This document shows, in pieces, positions 1-9,238 of a DNA stretch of 38,689 nucleotides. A program made the translations under genes and the position numbers. The notes beneath the pieces are model-generated. The model saw only the letters and a list, made by a program, of their open reading frames with translations, was not told the origin of the DNA and ran no database searches. Location of the stretch: positions 1-38,689 of the forward strand of contig CANMVS010000033.1 of assembly GCA_947501445.1 (NCBI GenBank), in the 5' to 3' direction. Numbering within the stretch: the first letter of the stretch is position 1; every line of letters begins with the position of its first letter. This stretch comes from an uncultured Rhizobiaceae group bacterium. GTDB lineage: Bacteria > Pseudomonadota > Alphaproteobacteria > Rhizobiales > Rhizobiaceae.

Positions 1-265
1 TCACGGCGCACCGGCGCTTTCGCGCCTGCCTCCATAGGGGGCGGCCAAATTATTGGCCGGGCCGCAGTCGCGGCCTGATTGAGTGCCATACAGGATGACA
101 CAGGGTGCTGCGGATACTGCCTCTCGTGAGGTTTCCCATGCGGCACACCGTGCCCTATCGAGAGAATACGGTTACCCGCGCAGCGGGCAAGCGCGAATGC
201 GCGTCGGGGCTTATGCACCGCCCCGTCTGGAGCCAGCGCCGAAAGGCGCGATACGGCGGGAAGAC
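1..265. repeat. Structured repeat, copy A (cut at its 5' side by the window start)
   Basis: GC-rich unit that recurs 358 bases further on with near-identical sequence. It has two halves. Half 1 (about 1-115) holds short hairpins such as GGCGC-tttc-GCGCC and GGCC-aaattatt-GGCC. Half 2 (about 130-265) holds CCCGC-gca-GCGGG, a GCGCG/TGCGC stem, GGGGC-ttat-GCACC and GCGCC-gaaa-GGCGC. It ends at the shared motif GAAGAC. The open frames through it do not look like proteins. No transposase or terminal inverted repeat is visible, and I do not recognise the family. Confidence 0.8.
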
Positions 266-285
266 AATACTACAAAGCTATCAGT

Positions 286-623
286 GATCGGGGTGCAGCG
301 CAGAAGAGTGGTCCTGTGAACACGTGGGTTTGGCCGGCGGGGTTGATTTGTTTTCTATTCACGGCGTACCGGCGCTTTCGCGCCTGCCTCCATAGGGGGC
401 GGCCAAATTATTGGCCGGGCCGCGGTTGCGGCCTGTTTGAGTGCCATGCAGGCAGGTACCGGGTGCGGCGAGCTGTGACTCTCGAGAGATTTCCCATGCG
501 GCACGCTCTACCTTATAAAGGGCAAAAGAATTCCCGCGCAGCGGGCAAGCGCGAATGCGCGTCGGGCCTGATGGCCCGCCCCGTCTGGAGCCAGCGCCGA
601 AAGGCGCGATACGGCGCGAAGAC
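286..623. repeat. Structured repeat, copy B (complete unit)
   Basis: The only complete unit in the window. It begins at GATCGGGGTGCAGCGCAG and ends at GAAGAC (618-623). It is joined to copy A by about 20 bases (266-285). Half 1 runs to about 475 and half 2 from about 490. One hairpin here reads GGGCC-tgat-GGCCC, whereas the right-end copy has GGGGC-ttat-GCCCC. This paired change suggests selection for RNA or single-strand DNA structure. The unit ends about 10 bases before the hairpin at the end of the Lrp gene. Confidence 0.8.
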
Positions 624-632
624 GAGCTAATC

Positions 633-659
633 CTACATTCCGGTTACACCGGAATGTAG
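633..659. terminator. Perfect 12-bp hairpin at the end of the Lrp-family gene
   Basis: Arms CTACATTCCGGT and ACCGGAATGTAG are separated by three bases. The hairpin contains the stop codon of the minus-strand Lrp-type gene, so it would form at the end of that mRNA. There is no clear T-run after it, so intrinsic termination is plausible but not certain. It could also act as a barrier against the neighbouring repeat array. Confidence 0.5.
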
Positions 660-1105
660 GCCTGCGCCTTTATTTCCTTCAGGATCAGGCTGGTTTTGAC
701 ATGATCAATACCAGGAAGCTGGAACAGGAAATCCTCAAGAAACAGATTATAGGCCGTCTGGTCAGCACACATAACGCGCAGATGATAGTCCGCTTCACCG
801 GTGGTGGCCAGACATTCGAGCACTTCATCACGCAACCGGACCGCAGCAATGAAATTATGCAGATGGCTGGTTTCGTGGCGCGTCAAAGATACATAGACAA
901 TTGCCTGAAATCCAAGACCTGCCGACGGTCCATCAACGATGGCTGAATAGCGCCGAATAACACCGTTTTTTTCCAAAGCATCCACACGCCGCCAGCACAC
1001 GGAGGCCGATAGTCCAACTTTGTCTGCCAATGCCTGGTTGGTTATCTGGCAATCCATCTGAAGCTCGCGCAACAGGTGTCGGTCATGCCGGTCAAGCCGC
1101 ATCAT
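644..1105 (-). CDS. Lrp/AsnC family transcriptional regulator
   Basis: A 153-residue protein of normal length for the family. Residues 3-62 form the AsnC-type winged helix (LDRHDRHLLRELQ, then the recognition region GLSASVCWRRVDALEKNGVI). Residues 65-150 form the RAM/AsnC ligand-binding domain with the usual beta-alpha-beta pattern and a TGEADYHLRV strand. Such proteins are amino acid-responsive octameric or dimeric regulators. It is divergent from the arylpyruvate oxidoreductase operon across a 136-base AT-rich gap, so it most likely senses an aromatic or related amino acid and controls that operon and itself. The link to the operon is inferred from position; the family call is secure. Confidence 0.92.
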   Translation of the reverse strand: MMRLDRHDRHLLRELQMDCQITNQALADKVGLSASVCWRRVDALEKNGVIRRYSAIVDGPSAGLGFQAIVYVSLTRHETSHLHNFIAAVRLRDEVLECLATTGEADYHLRVMCADQTAYNLFLEDFLFQLPGIDHVKTSLILKEIKAQAYIPV

Positions 1106-1241
1106 ATAACTCCAATTTATTCCAAATTCGCCTGTATTTTGGTCATTTTATCCGCGATTACGGCGATTATCAACAATATGGGGCAAATTATCCGGCTTAT
1201 CACGAGTAAAATAGCCACAACCTTAAAGAGGATCGTGGACG

Positions 1242-4200
1242 ATGAATATTCAGGCGCAAGTACCGAACCACCGTTACACACTCGCTGACCGATACAGCAA
1301 GGATTGCGCGCGGATCTATTTAACCGGCACCCAGGCCATCACCCGTATTGTCTTGGATCAGGCCCGACGTGACCATGAGGCAGGTCTCAATACGGCAGGA
1401 TTTGTATCAGGATATCGCGGCTCTCCTCTTGGCGGGGTCGATCTGGAATTGTGGCGGATTACCGATTTGCTCAAGGAGCACCGCATCGAGTTTCTCCCGG
1501 CGGTCAATGAGGATCTGGCAGCAACGGCAGTTCTCGGCTCGCAACAGGTGGAAACGCATCCGGATAAACAGGTCGAGGGCGTTTTTGGCCTTTGGTATGG
1601 CAAAGGCCCGGGCGTCGACCGTGCCGGTGACGCACTCAAACACGGCAATGCCTACGGCTCCTCCCCGCACGGTGGTGTGCTGGTTGTTGCCGGCGATGAT
1701 CATGGCTGCGTCTCATCATCCATGCCACATCAGTCCGATGTCGCCTTCATGGCCTGGTTCATGCCAACGCTCAACCCATCCGGTATTGATGAGTATCTTC
1801 AATTTGGTGAATATGGCTATGCACTCAGCCGCTTCAGCGGCATGTGGGTGGGATTCAAGGCTGTTTCTGAAACGGTTGAGTCGGCAGGTTCGATTGAACT
1901 GCATCCCGATCGTTTGTTCAACGCACCACAATTTGACGCCCCAATGACCGGTTTGCACTATCGCTGGCCGGACCTGCCCGGTCCCCAGATCGAGGAGCGT
2001 ATGGAGGCAAAAAAACAGGCGGTCTTTGCCTTTGCGGAAGCCAACCCTATTGATCGTCGTCTTTATGACCTGCCACAGGCCCGTTTTGGCATCGTCACCA
2101 CTGGCAAGGGCCATCTCGACCTGATGGAAGCACTGCGCCTGCTGGAACTGGATGAACAGGCCTGCCGCGCATTGGGGATCGATGTTTACAAGGTCGGAAT
2201 GGTCTGGCCGCTGGCACGGCGCGACGCACTTGCATTTGTACGTGGCAAACGCGAGGTTCTGGTCATTGAGGAAAAACGCGGCATCATCGAGAGCCAGTTC
2301 AAAGAATACTTCTACGATTATCCCGGCGACAAGCCCGACCACATGGTTGGCAAGCGCGATGAAAACGGTGAAAGACTGATCCCGTGGACCGGCGAACTGT
2401 CACCGATGCAGCTGATCACACCTGTGGCGCTTCGCCTCGACATGGTGTTCGAAACCGACAGGTTCAGCACACGGGCACGGTCGTTGCTGCAAAATCCCCT
2501 GCAACCCATCAGCGTCGCCGGTGCAACCCGAACCCCATATTTTTGCTCGGGCTGCCCGCACAACAGTTCCACCAAAGTGCCGCAGGGGTCAAAGGCTCTG
2601 GCGGGCATTGGCTGTCATTTCATGGCGAGCTGGATGGATCGTGAGACCACCTCCCTTATTCAAATGGGTGGCGAGGGGGTCAATTGGGCCGCCTCTTCAA
2701 AATTCACCGGAAAGGGACATATCTTCCAGAATCTTGGTGAAGGAACCTATTATCACTCCGGCTCCATGGCCATACGGCAATCAATCGCTGCCGGCGCCAA
2801 TATTACCTATAAAATCCTGTTCAATGATGCCGTCGCCATGACCGGCGGGCAGCCGGTGGACGGCCCGGTCAGCGTTGAGGCCATCGCCCATGAGGTGCGC
2901 GCCGAAGGTGTCGTGCGCATTGCACTGGTCTCGGATGAACCGGACCGGCTGGACCTTGCCGATTTCCCCGCCGGCGTGACCAAACACCACCGCCGCGATC
3001 TTGATCCTGTACAGCGGGAGCTGCGTGAGGTTCCCGGCGTCTCTATCCTGATCTATCAGCAGGCATGTGCGACCGAAAAACGCCGCCGGCGCAAACGCGG
3101 AACGATGGAGGAACCGAAACGTTTCGCTGTCATCAATGAGCTGGTTTGCGAAGGCTGTGGCGACTGTTCGGTTGCATCCAACTGCCTCAGCGTCGAACCG
3201 GTTGAAACCGAATTTGGGCGCAAACGACAGGTCAATCTTTCTTCCTGCAACAAGGATTTCTCCTGTCTGGATGGCTTCTGTCCAAGCTTTGTGACCGTTG
3301 AAGGTGCCACCCGGCGCAAGGGCGAAAAAGTGCCCGTTGACGCTGCAAAACTGGCTGAGCAACTGCCACTGCCGGCCATGCAGTCCCTGCAACACCCTTA
3401 TAATCTGTTGGTGACAGGCGTTGGCGGTACCGGCGTGATCACCGTGGGCGCTTTGATCACCATGGCTGCCCATCTGGAAAACAAGGGTGCAACGGTTCTG
3501 GATTTTACCGGCTTTGCCCAAAAATTCGGACCTGTGCTGAGTTACATCCGATTGGCCGCCTCACCGGCATCGCTCAATCAGGTGCGCATAGACAATGGTT
3601 CAGCCGATGCGCTGATCGGCGGCGACATCGTCGTATCATCGTCTCCCAAAGCGTCAGCCGCCTACAGCCCCCACATGCAAGCCGTAGTCAACACCGCAGA
3701 AGCACCGACTGGTGATATTGTCCGCTCACGCGATGCCAGCCTCGCGGTTGATGAGCGACTTACGGCGATATCATCAGCCATTGGCGCGCAGAACATGGCC
3801 ACCATCAATGCCAACAGATTGGCCGAGCAGTTGCTGGGTGATACGGTTTTTGCCAACATCATCTTGCTTGGGTTTGCCTGGCAAAGCAGCCTGGTGCCTG
3901 TTTCCCTTACTGCACTTTTGCGCGCAATCGAGCTCAATGGTGTTGCGGTGCCTGCCAATGTGCAGGCATTTGCCTGGGGACGGCTGGCCTGCGCCCGCCC
4001 GGATCTGTTGCCACCCGACCAGCACGCGTCCGATAGGCAGGGACGATCACTGGAAGACATCATTGCCCGTCACAAAGATTTCCTGACCGATTATCAGGAT
4101 GCCAGTTATGCGCAGCGTTATCTGCAACTGGTTGAACGGGTGCAAGCCCATGAGATGGCCCTAACGCCAGAAGGCATGACACCCGCGGGACTGGCAGAGA

Positions 4201-4712
4201 CGGTGGCGCGGTCCCTGTTTAAACTCATGGCCTACAAGGACGAATATGAGGTGGCGCGCCTGCATATAGATCCGGCCTTCCACGCACGGCTGCGTGAGCA
4301 GTTCGAGGGCGATTTTTCGATCAAATATTATCTTGCCCCACCCTTTTTGCCGCTGGGTCGAGATGCAAGGGGACGACCGCGAAAGCGCCAGTTTGGCCCC
4401 TGGATGCTGCCCGCCTATCGTCTGCTTGCGCGCTTGAAACGCTTGCGCGGTACACCGTTCGATCCCTTTGGATACAGCCATGACAGGCGCATGGAACGTG
4501 ATCTGATTGACTGGTTTGAAAAACTGGTGGGCGATCATATCGGCAACGTTACGACACAAACGCGTATGCAGTGGAAAAAGCTGTTTGCCATGCCAATGGA
4601 AATACGTGGCTATGGACCCGTGAAGGAAGAAGCGGTAGCAAGGGTCAAATCACAAATTGAGGCCGGCTTGCAAACTATCGAGCGGGAGTCGGCGGCAATA
4701 TCCCGAACATAA
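1242..4712 (+). CDS. Indolepyruvate:ferredoxin oxidoreductase family protein (fused subunits)
   Basis: A 1156-residue thiamine diphosphate enzyme that oxidatively decarboxylates aryl- or other 2-oxoacids to acyl-CoA, passing electrons to ferredoxin. The N-terminal part is the TPP/pyrimidine region with the family motif GYRGSPLGG. A middle TPP-binding part contains PYFCSGCPHN (about residue 433) and MGGEGVNW. An iron-sulfur region has Cys636, 639, 642 and 648 followed by Cys669, 674 and 680. The C-terminal gamma-type domain starts near residue 724 with VTGVGGTGV. Fusion of the alpha and beta parts into one chain of about 1150 residues is the common proteobacterial form. An AAAGAGG site lies 10 bases before the ATG. 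The aminotransferase gene starts 11 bases after the stop, which supports arylpyruvate as substrate. No ferredoxin gene is adjacent. Confidence 0.93.
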   Translation: MNIQAQVPNHRYTLADRYSKDCARIYLTGTQAITRIVLDQARRDHEAGLNTAGFVSGYRGSPLGGVDLELWRITDLLKEHRIEFLPAVNEDLAATAVLGSQQVETHPDKQVEGVFGLWYGKGPGVDRAGDALKHGNAYGSSPHGGVLVVAGDDHGCVSSSMPHQSDVAFMAWFMPTLNPSGIDEYLQFGEYGYALSRFSGMWVGFKAVSETVESAGSIELHPDRLFNAPQFDAPMTGLHYRWPDLPGPQIEERMEAKKQAVFAFAEANPIDRRLYDLPQARFGIVTTGKGHLDLMEALRLLELDEQACRALGIDVYKVGMVWPLARRDALAFVRGKREVLVIEEKRGIIESQFKEYFYDYPGDKPDHMVGKRDENGERLIPWTGELSPMQLITPVALRLDMVFETDRFSTRARSLLQNPLQPISVAGATRTPYFCSGCPHNSSTKVPQGSKALAGIGCHFMASWMDRETTSLIQMGGEGVNWAASSKFTGKGHIFQNLGEGTYYHSGSMAIRQSIAAGANITYKILFNDAVAMTGGQPVDGPVSVEAIAHEVRAEGVVRIALVSDEPDRLDLADFPAGVTKHHRRDLDPVQRELREVPGVSILIYQQACATEKRRRRKRGTMEEPKRFAVINELVCEGCGDCSVASNCLSVEPVETEFGRKRQVNLSSCNKDFSCLDGFCPSFVTVEGATRRKGEKVPVDAAKLAEQLPLPAMQSLQHPYNLLVTGVGGTGVITVGALITMAAHLENKGATVLDFTGFAQKFGPVLSYIRLAASPASLNQVRIDNGSADALIGGDIVVSSSPKASAAYSPHMQAVVNTAEAPTGDIVRSRDASLAVDERLTAISSAIGAQNMATINANRLAEQLLGDTVFANIILLGFAWQSSLVPVSLTALLRAIELNGVAVPANVQAFAWGRLACARPDLLPPDQHASDRQGRSLEDIIARHKDFLTDYQDASYAQRYLQLVERVQAHEMALTPEGMTPAGLAETVARSLFKLMAYKDEYEVARLHIDPAFHARLREQFEGDFSIKYYLAPPFLPLGRDARGRPRKRQFGPWMLPAYRLLARLKRLRGTPFDPFGYSHDRRMERDLIDWFEKLVGDHIGNVTTQTRMQWKKLFAMPMEIRGYGPVKEEAVARVKSQIEAGLQTIERESAAISRT

Positions 4713-4723
4713 GGACACACACT

Positions 4724-5908
4724 ATGTTTGAAACTCTGCAATCCGCACCGGCAGACAAGATCCTTGCGCTGATGGCGCTTTATCGTGAAGATCCAAGGCA
4801 GGACAAAGTGGACCTCGGTGTTGGCATCTATAAGGATGCTGACGGCAATACCCCGGTGCTGCGTGCCATACGCAAGGCCGAGGAACGTCTGTTTGGTTCC
4901 CAGACAACCAAAGCCTATGTCGGCTTGCAGGGTGACAAGGAATTCTGCGCGGCAATGGGCGAAATTGTCATCGCGGATGCCGTGCCAGCAAGCCGGATGC
5001 GTGTGTGTCAGGCACCTGGCGGGTCCGGCGCATTGAGCATACTGGCGATGATGATCAACCGCGCCCGCCCCGGCGCAAATGTATGGATTTCTGATCCATC
5101 CTGGCCAAACCATATTCCACTATTATCCGGTGCCGGGCTGACAACACAAAGCTATCCCTATTATGACGCCGAAACCGGACAGATCAGGTTCGAAGCCATG
5201 ATCGAGGCACTGGAGGAAGCTGAAACAGGCGATGTCCTGCTGTTGCATGGCTGCTGTCATAATCCGACCGGCGCAGATTTAACCCTGGAACAATGGCAGG
5301 CGGTTGCAAATCTGTGCAACGACAAGGGTCTGCTTCCCTTTGTGGACTTTGCCTATCTTGGTTTCGGTGACGGGTTGCAACAGGATGCCGCCGGTCTTCG
5401 CCTGTTGGCAGCACAAGTCTCCGAAATGATCATTGCGGCAAGCTGTTCGAAGAATTTTGGTGTCTACCGCGAACGTGTCGGTGCAGCGATGCTGATCGGT
5501 GCCAATAGCGATGAAGCCGATATCGCCTTTGGTCAACTGCTCTCGGTCACCCGCAGTGTCTATTCCATGCCGCCTGACCATGGCGCGGCAATCGTGCGGA
5601 TTGTGCTTTGTGACCCGGAGCTGCGGGCCGATTGGCAGTTGGAGCTGGAAGAAATGCGTCAGCGCATGGAGAAACTGCGGCAGGATTTTGCCGATGCATT
5701 GCGCCGGGCATCCAACAGTTCGCGGTATGATTTCATCGCCAGCCAAAAGGGCATGTTCTCACGCCTTGGCCTGACAACGCAGCAGATTGAAACGCTGCGC
5801 GAAAATCATGGCATCTATATCGTCGGCGACAGCCGCATCAACATCGCCGGACTGCCCCAAGGACGTCTTGACGAACTGGCACGCGCTATTGTGGCAACGT
5901 CGGAATAA
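4724..5908 (+). CDS. Aromatic/aspartate aminotransferase (class I, PLP-dependent)
   Basis: A 394-residue class I aminotransferase of the AspC/TyrB group. Visible motifs are VDLGVGIYKD near the N terminus, HGCCHNPTG in the cofactor pocket, and SCSKNFG with the PLP-binding lysine at residue 243. The late RINIAGL matches the substrate-arginine region. AAGGA lies shortly before the ATG. It follows the arylpyruvate oxidoreductase by 11 bases and is clearly in the same operon. It probably converts tyrosine, phenylalanine or tryptophan to the 2-oxoacid that the oxidoreductase consumes. Specificity for aromatic rather than acidic amino acids is inferred from this context. Confidence 0.93.
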   Translation: MFETLQSAPADKILALMALYREDPRQDKVDLGVGIYKDADGNTPVLRAIRKAEERLFGSQTTKAYVGLQGDKEFCAAMGEIVIADAVPASRMRVCQAPGGSGALSILAMMINRARPGANVWISDPSWPNHIPLLSGAGLTTQSYPYYDAETGQIRFEAMIEALEEAETGDVLLLHGCCHNPTGADLTLEQWQAVANLCNDKGLLPFVDFAYLGFGDGLQQDAAGLRLLAAQVSEMIIAASCSKNFGVYRERVGAAMLIGANSDEADIAFGQLLSVTRSVYSMPPDHGAAIVRIVLCDPELRADWQLELEEMRQRMEKLRQDFADALRRASNSSRYDFIASQKGMFSRLGLTTQQIETLRENHGIYIVGDSRINIAGLPQGRLDELARAIVATSE

Positions 5909-5953
5909 TGCTGCGATGCAGACCCTTTGGTCCGCACGGTGACTGCCAGATGA

Positions 5954-5985
5954 AGACAAACCGATTGGGTGCAATCGGTTTGTCT
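5954..5985. terminator. 13-bp hairpin between convergent operons
   Basis: Arms AGACAAACCGATT and AATCGGTTTGTCT pair perfectly around the loop GGGTGC. The hairpin lies between the ends of the aminotransferase (plus) and pxpC (minus) genes. No long T-run follows on either side, but position and stability suggest a bidirectional terminator. Confidence 0.65.
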
Positions 5986-6007
5986 GTGACAGCACCCTGT
6001 CCGGAAT

Positions 6008-6979
6008 TCAGGCCAGGGCTGCCCGAATATCTTCCAGAATACCGGCGCGATGACGCCGTGCTGCCAGTGCGCCATTCATGTCGGTTTTGACAAACCGTGT
6101 CTTTGTGTGTGGCTGAAGCTGACCGATCAGATCCATATCGGCTGAAACAACGGTCCCAAGCATGAAATAACCACCGCCCGAAACCGCATCCCGGTGCAGC
6201 ACAATCGGCTCGGTTCCACTTGGCACCTGAACCGAGCCGTAGGGATAGCACGCATCGGTGATATTCGATGGATCCGATCCGGCGCTGAAGGGTGCCTGCC
6301 GATCAACGAAGGTGAGTGCCCTGCCGCCCTGAAACCGATATCCCATGCGGTCGGCTTCCGGCGCAACTTTCCACACATCATCAAAAAATCCGGCGCCGGC
6401 TGCTTCGGTAATTCTGTGCCAGTAAAGCCCGGGCAGCACACGCAATTCCACATGTGATCCCGGCCCGCGACGCAGTTTTTCCGGCACCGTGCGACCAACC
6501 GAAACCTGGTTGCCATCCCTCAGCGGAAGCATGTCACCTGCCTGCAGTCCACGCCCGTCAACGCCGCCCAGTGCTCCAATTGCATAGGTGGAGCGACTAC
6601 CCAGTGACATTGGTGTATCGATACCGCCGGATATGGCAATGTAGGCGCGCGCGCCTGAGCGCAGAAAATCAAAAGACAGTACCTGGCCCGATCTAACTGC
6701 AAAGGCAGTCCAGGTCTCCTGTGGCTCACCATCGAGTTTGGGCGGCAGATCGGCACCGGTCACAGCGACGAGCGCGTCCTGGGTAAACTCCAGTTCCGGT
6801 CCCATGAACACCGCCTCAAGACCGGCGGCATCTTCTGAATTGCCAACCAGCATGTTGGCGGCCCGCATGGCCAGACGATCCATTGCACCGCTAAGTGGAA
6901 TGCCCAGATGGTAATAGCCAGGACGTCCCAGATCCTGAATGGTTGTGGCGAGACCTGCGTTTATGACTTTAACCGGCAT
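6008..6979 (-). CDS. pxpC: 5-oxoprolinase subunit C / biotin-dependent carboxyltransferase family (KipA-like)
   Basis: A 323-residue protein of the PxpC/KipA family, related to the C-terminal part of urea amidolyase. Characteristic are the N-terminal GLATTIQDLGRPGYYHLGIP, SGAMDRLAMRAAN, and the late stretch around PYGSVQVPSGTEPIVLHRD followed by GGGYFMLG. In E. coli and B. subtilis, PxpA, B and C form an ATP-dependent enzyme that opens 5-oxoproline to glutamate. It is the last gene of the minus-strand operon, and its start overlaps the end of pxpB by 11 bases. In this cluster it sits with its own biotin carrier and biotin carboxylase, so a carboxylation-type mechanism or another lactam substrate is possible. 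Confidence 0.93.
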   Translation of the reverse strand: MPVKVINAGLATTIQDLGRPGYYHLGIPLSGAMDRLAMRAANMLVGNSEDAAGLEAVFMGPELEFTQDALVAVTGADLPPKLDGEPQETWTAFAVRSGQVLSFDFLRSGARAYIAISGGIDTPMSLGSRSTYAIGALGGVDGRGLQAGDMLPLRDGNQVSVGRTVPEKLRRGPGSHVELRVLPGLYWHRITEAAGAGFFDDVWKVAPEADRMGYRFQGGRALTFVDRQAPFSAGSDPSNITDACYPYGSVQVPSGTEPIVLHRDAVSGGGYFMLGTVVSADMDLIGQLQPHTKTRFVKTDMNGALAARRHRAGILEDIRAALA

Positions 6980-7844
6980 GAAGTGCCTCCATCAGTTTGG
7001 CATTGGTGCCATCAATATCCGCGTTGAATGCATCAAGGGAAAAATCAACATTGCGAATGCGTGGTGCGAAATGCCCCTTTTCGACATCCTCCAGCGCCTG
7101 TTCATATTCATCGCGATTGATCGGTTTCCATTTGACGATATCGCCTGGTTTGAAAAAGACCATGAAATCCTTCAGGTAACTGACCCGCTGCTTCGGGTCA
7201 TAGATCGGCATTGGTGTGATCCCGAACATCTGATAGCCGCCAGCCCCGCGAACGGAATAGATGCAGGAGAATGAACCGCCATAACCAACGGTCTGTTTGG
7301 GTGTATCCGTGCGTGGTCGCAGGTATTTGGGCACCTGTATCTGCCGTTTGCGGTCAACCATCTGATAGAGAAACGGCAGCCCTGCAACAAAACCAACCAT
7401 GGAAACAAACCATGGCGCACCACTATGGGCCTGGATGAAACCGTCAACGCTATCATAGCCATTGATGCGTGCTGCATATTCAATATCGCTGGCCTGCGGG
7501 TCCTGATGGCGCTCGCGAAAACGCATCAGGGTCTCATGGGTCCAGGGATCCTGATAATAGACCGGAATTTCGATAATGCGTGTCTTCAGCACAGGCTCGG
7601 CCCGGTTCGCGCTTTCTTCCAGCCGTTTCAATTCCGCCATCAGGTCATCGGGATGAATGCGGTCCGGATTGAACTTGATCTGAAAGGATGCATTGGCGGG
7701 GCAGATTTCTGTCACACCATTGATCGATGCCTGTTTGACTGCACTGGTGATCGACAGGCTTTTGAAAAATGCCTCCAGCGACATCTCCGCATCGATCTCC
7801 ACAAAGATGTGTTCATCACCGCCAAATGTATACCGCGTCGTCAT
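6969..7844 (-). CDS. pxpB: 5-oxoprolinase subunit B (KipI-like)
   Basis: A 291-residue member of the PxpB/KipI family, which partners PxpC. The family core is visible around IEIPVYYQDPWTHETL, GFVAGLPFLYQM, and KYLRPRTDTPKQTVGYGGSF followed by the YQMFGITPMPIYDP stretch. I place the start at the ATG at 7844 because AAAGGAGG lies 8 bases upstream. The GTG three codons earlier overlaps that ribosome site. At about 290 residues it is longer than B. subtilis KipI (about 240), with the extra length at the C-terminal end. The upstream biotin carboxylase gene ends 14 bases before this start. Confidence 0.92.
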   Translation of the reverse strand: MTTRYTFGGDEHIFVEIDAEMSLEAFFKSLSITSAVKQASINGVTEICPANASFQIKFNPDRIHPDDLMAELKRLEESANRAEPVLKTRIIEIPVYYQDPWTHETLMRFRERHQDPQASDIEYAARINGYDSVDGFIQAHSGAPWFVSMVGFVAGLPFLYQMVDRKRQIQVPKYLRPRTDTPKQTVGYGGSFSCIYSVRGAGGYQMFGITPMPIYDPKQRVSYLKDFMVFFKPGDIVKWKPINRDEYEQALEDVEKGHFAPRIRNVDFSLDAFNADIDGTNAKLMEALHAG

Positions 7845-7858
7845 GTCCGACACCTCCT

Positions 7859-9229
7859 TTATGATGCTTTGAGACTTGAAGCATTGGCCTCAAGCCATGG
7901 CTCAAGCCAATTGGTATGAACCGAACCACTTTGCACATCCCTGTCATCAAGCAGTGCCTCAAAAAGACCTGCAGTTGTCTGCACACCACCAATATCAAGT
8001 TCTGAAAGCGCGCCCTTGAGACGTGCCATGGCCAGTGGACGTGTGTGTGACCAGACAATCAGCTTGCCCAGCATGGAATCGTAGAACGGTGGGATCTGAT
8101 ATCCCGAATAAAGCATGTGATCGAAACGCACGCCCGGACCGCCGGGGACACGCAGGTCGCTTACCTTTCCTGGAAAAGGCATGAAGCCATTCGCCGGATC
8201 TTCAGCATTGATCCGCACCTCAATGGCATGGCCCCGGATGGCGATATCACCCTGGCTGAAAGACAGGGCCTGTCCACCGGCAATCCGGATCATCTCAGAC
8301 ACCAGATCAACACCGGTTATCCATTCGGTCAAAGGATGCTCGACCTGAATGCGGGTGTTCATTTCGATAAAGTAAAAATGGCCCGTAGCATCGTCATAAA
8401 GATACTCAATGGTTCCGGCACCACGATATCCCACCGATTTTGCCAGTTTCACCGCGCTATCGCACAGCATTTGCCTCGTATCACTGTCTAGCGCTGACGA
8501 AGGTGCTTCTTCCCAGACCTTCTGACGACGGCGCTGCAGAGAACATTCCCGTTCAAAACAATGAACCGCATTGACACCATCACCCAATATCTGCACCTCG
8601 ATGTGGCGTGCACGGGTAATCATCTTTTCCAGATAAAGGCTGCCATCACCAAAGGCTGCCTGTGCTTCCGTTGCAGCCTGCGCCGCCAGGCCCTCAAAGG
8701 CTTCACCGCTATCAGCGATACGGATGCCGCGCCCGCCACCGCCGGCCGAGGCCTTGATCATCACAGGAAAGCCGATTTGTTCGGCACTTTCCCGTGCAAC
8801 CGACAGATCCGTGATGACGCCATCGCTGCCCGGCACAGTGGGCACACCGGAGCGCTGCGCTGCAAGGCGTGCCGCTGCCTTGTTGCCCATAGTGCGAATG
8901 GTATCGCCTGTTGGCCCGACAAACACCATGCCTGCCGCCTCAACGGCATCCGCAAAGTCAGCATTTTCCGCCAGAAATCCGTAACCCGGATGGATGGCAT
9001 CTGCGCCACAGCTGCGTGCCGCAGCCAGTATGGCATCAGCGCAAAGGTATGATTTGGATGCTGCCGGCGGCCCTATGTCAACGCTCTCGTCAGCAAGCTT
9101 TACGGCCAGAGAGTCCGCGTCAGCGGCACTATATGCCTGTACCGTTTTGATACCCATGTCGCGCGCGGCACGAATAATGCGTACAGCAATTTCTCCGCGA
9201 TTGGCGATGAACAGTTTTTCAATCGTCAT
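7859..9229 (-). CDS. accC: Biotin carboxylase (AccC-like) of the oxoprolinase/lactam operon
   Basis: A protein of about 456 residues that uses ATP and bicarbonate to carboxylate a biotin carrier. It shows the N-terminal KLFIANRGEIAVRII, the glycine-rich ATP loop KASAGGGGRGIRI, HIEVQILGD, ERECSLQRRRQK and FIEMNTRIQVEHP, all diagnostic of the biotin carboxylase fold. The GTG at 9238 directly follows the TGA of the carrier gene, but I favour the ATG at 9229, which gives the usual MTIEKLFIANRGE start. Position between the carrier gene and pxpB points to a dedicated carboxylase for this pathway rather than the housekeeping acetyl-CoA carboxylase subunit. The final substrate cannot be read from sequence. 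Confidence 0.9.
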   Translation of the reverse strand: MTIEKLFIANRGEIAVRIIRAARDMGIKTVQAYSAADADSLAVKLADESVDIGPPAASKSYLCADAILAAARSCGADAIHPGYGFLAENADFADAVEAAGMVFVGPTGDTIRTMGNKAAARLAAQRSGVPTVPGSDGVITDLSVARESAEQIGFPVMIKASAGGGGRGIRIADSGEAFEGLAAQAATEAQAAFGDGSLYLEKMITRARHIEVQILGDGVNAVHCFERECSLQRRRQKVWEEAPSSALDSDTRQMLCDSAVKLAKSVGYRGAGTIEYLYDDATGHFYFIEMNTRIQVEHPLTEWITGVDLVSEMIRIAGGQALSFSQGDIAIRGHAIEVRINAEDPANGFMPFPGKVSDLRVPGGPGVRFDHMLYSGYQIPPFYDSMLGKLIVWSHTRPLAMARLKGALSELDIGGVQTTAGLFEALLDDRDVQSGSVHTNWLEPWLEANASSLKAS

Positions 9230-9238
9230 AACGCCCAC

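Noticed and set aside
1-623. CRISPR array
   Set aside because: The units are about 340 bases, with no short identical repeats, no regular spacers and no cas genes.
83-630. Open frames of 60-104 codons through the left repeats
   Set aside because: They follow hairpin-rich repeat sequence, are not preserved in reading phase between copies and show no protein-like composition.
2781-3521. 246-codon minus-strand frame
   Set aside because: Antisense to the iron-sulfur region of the arylpyruvate oxidoreductase; no recognisable motif.
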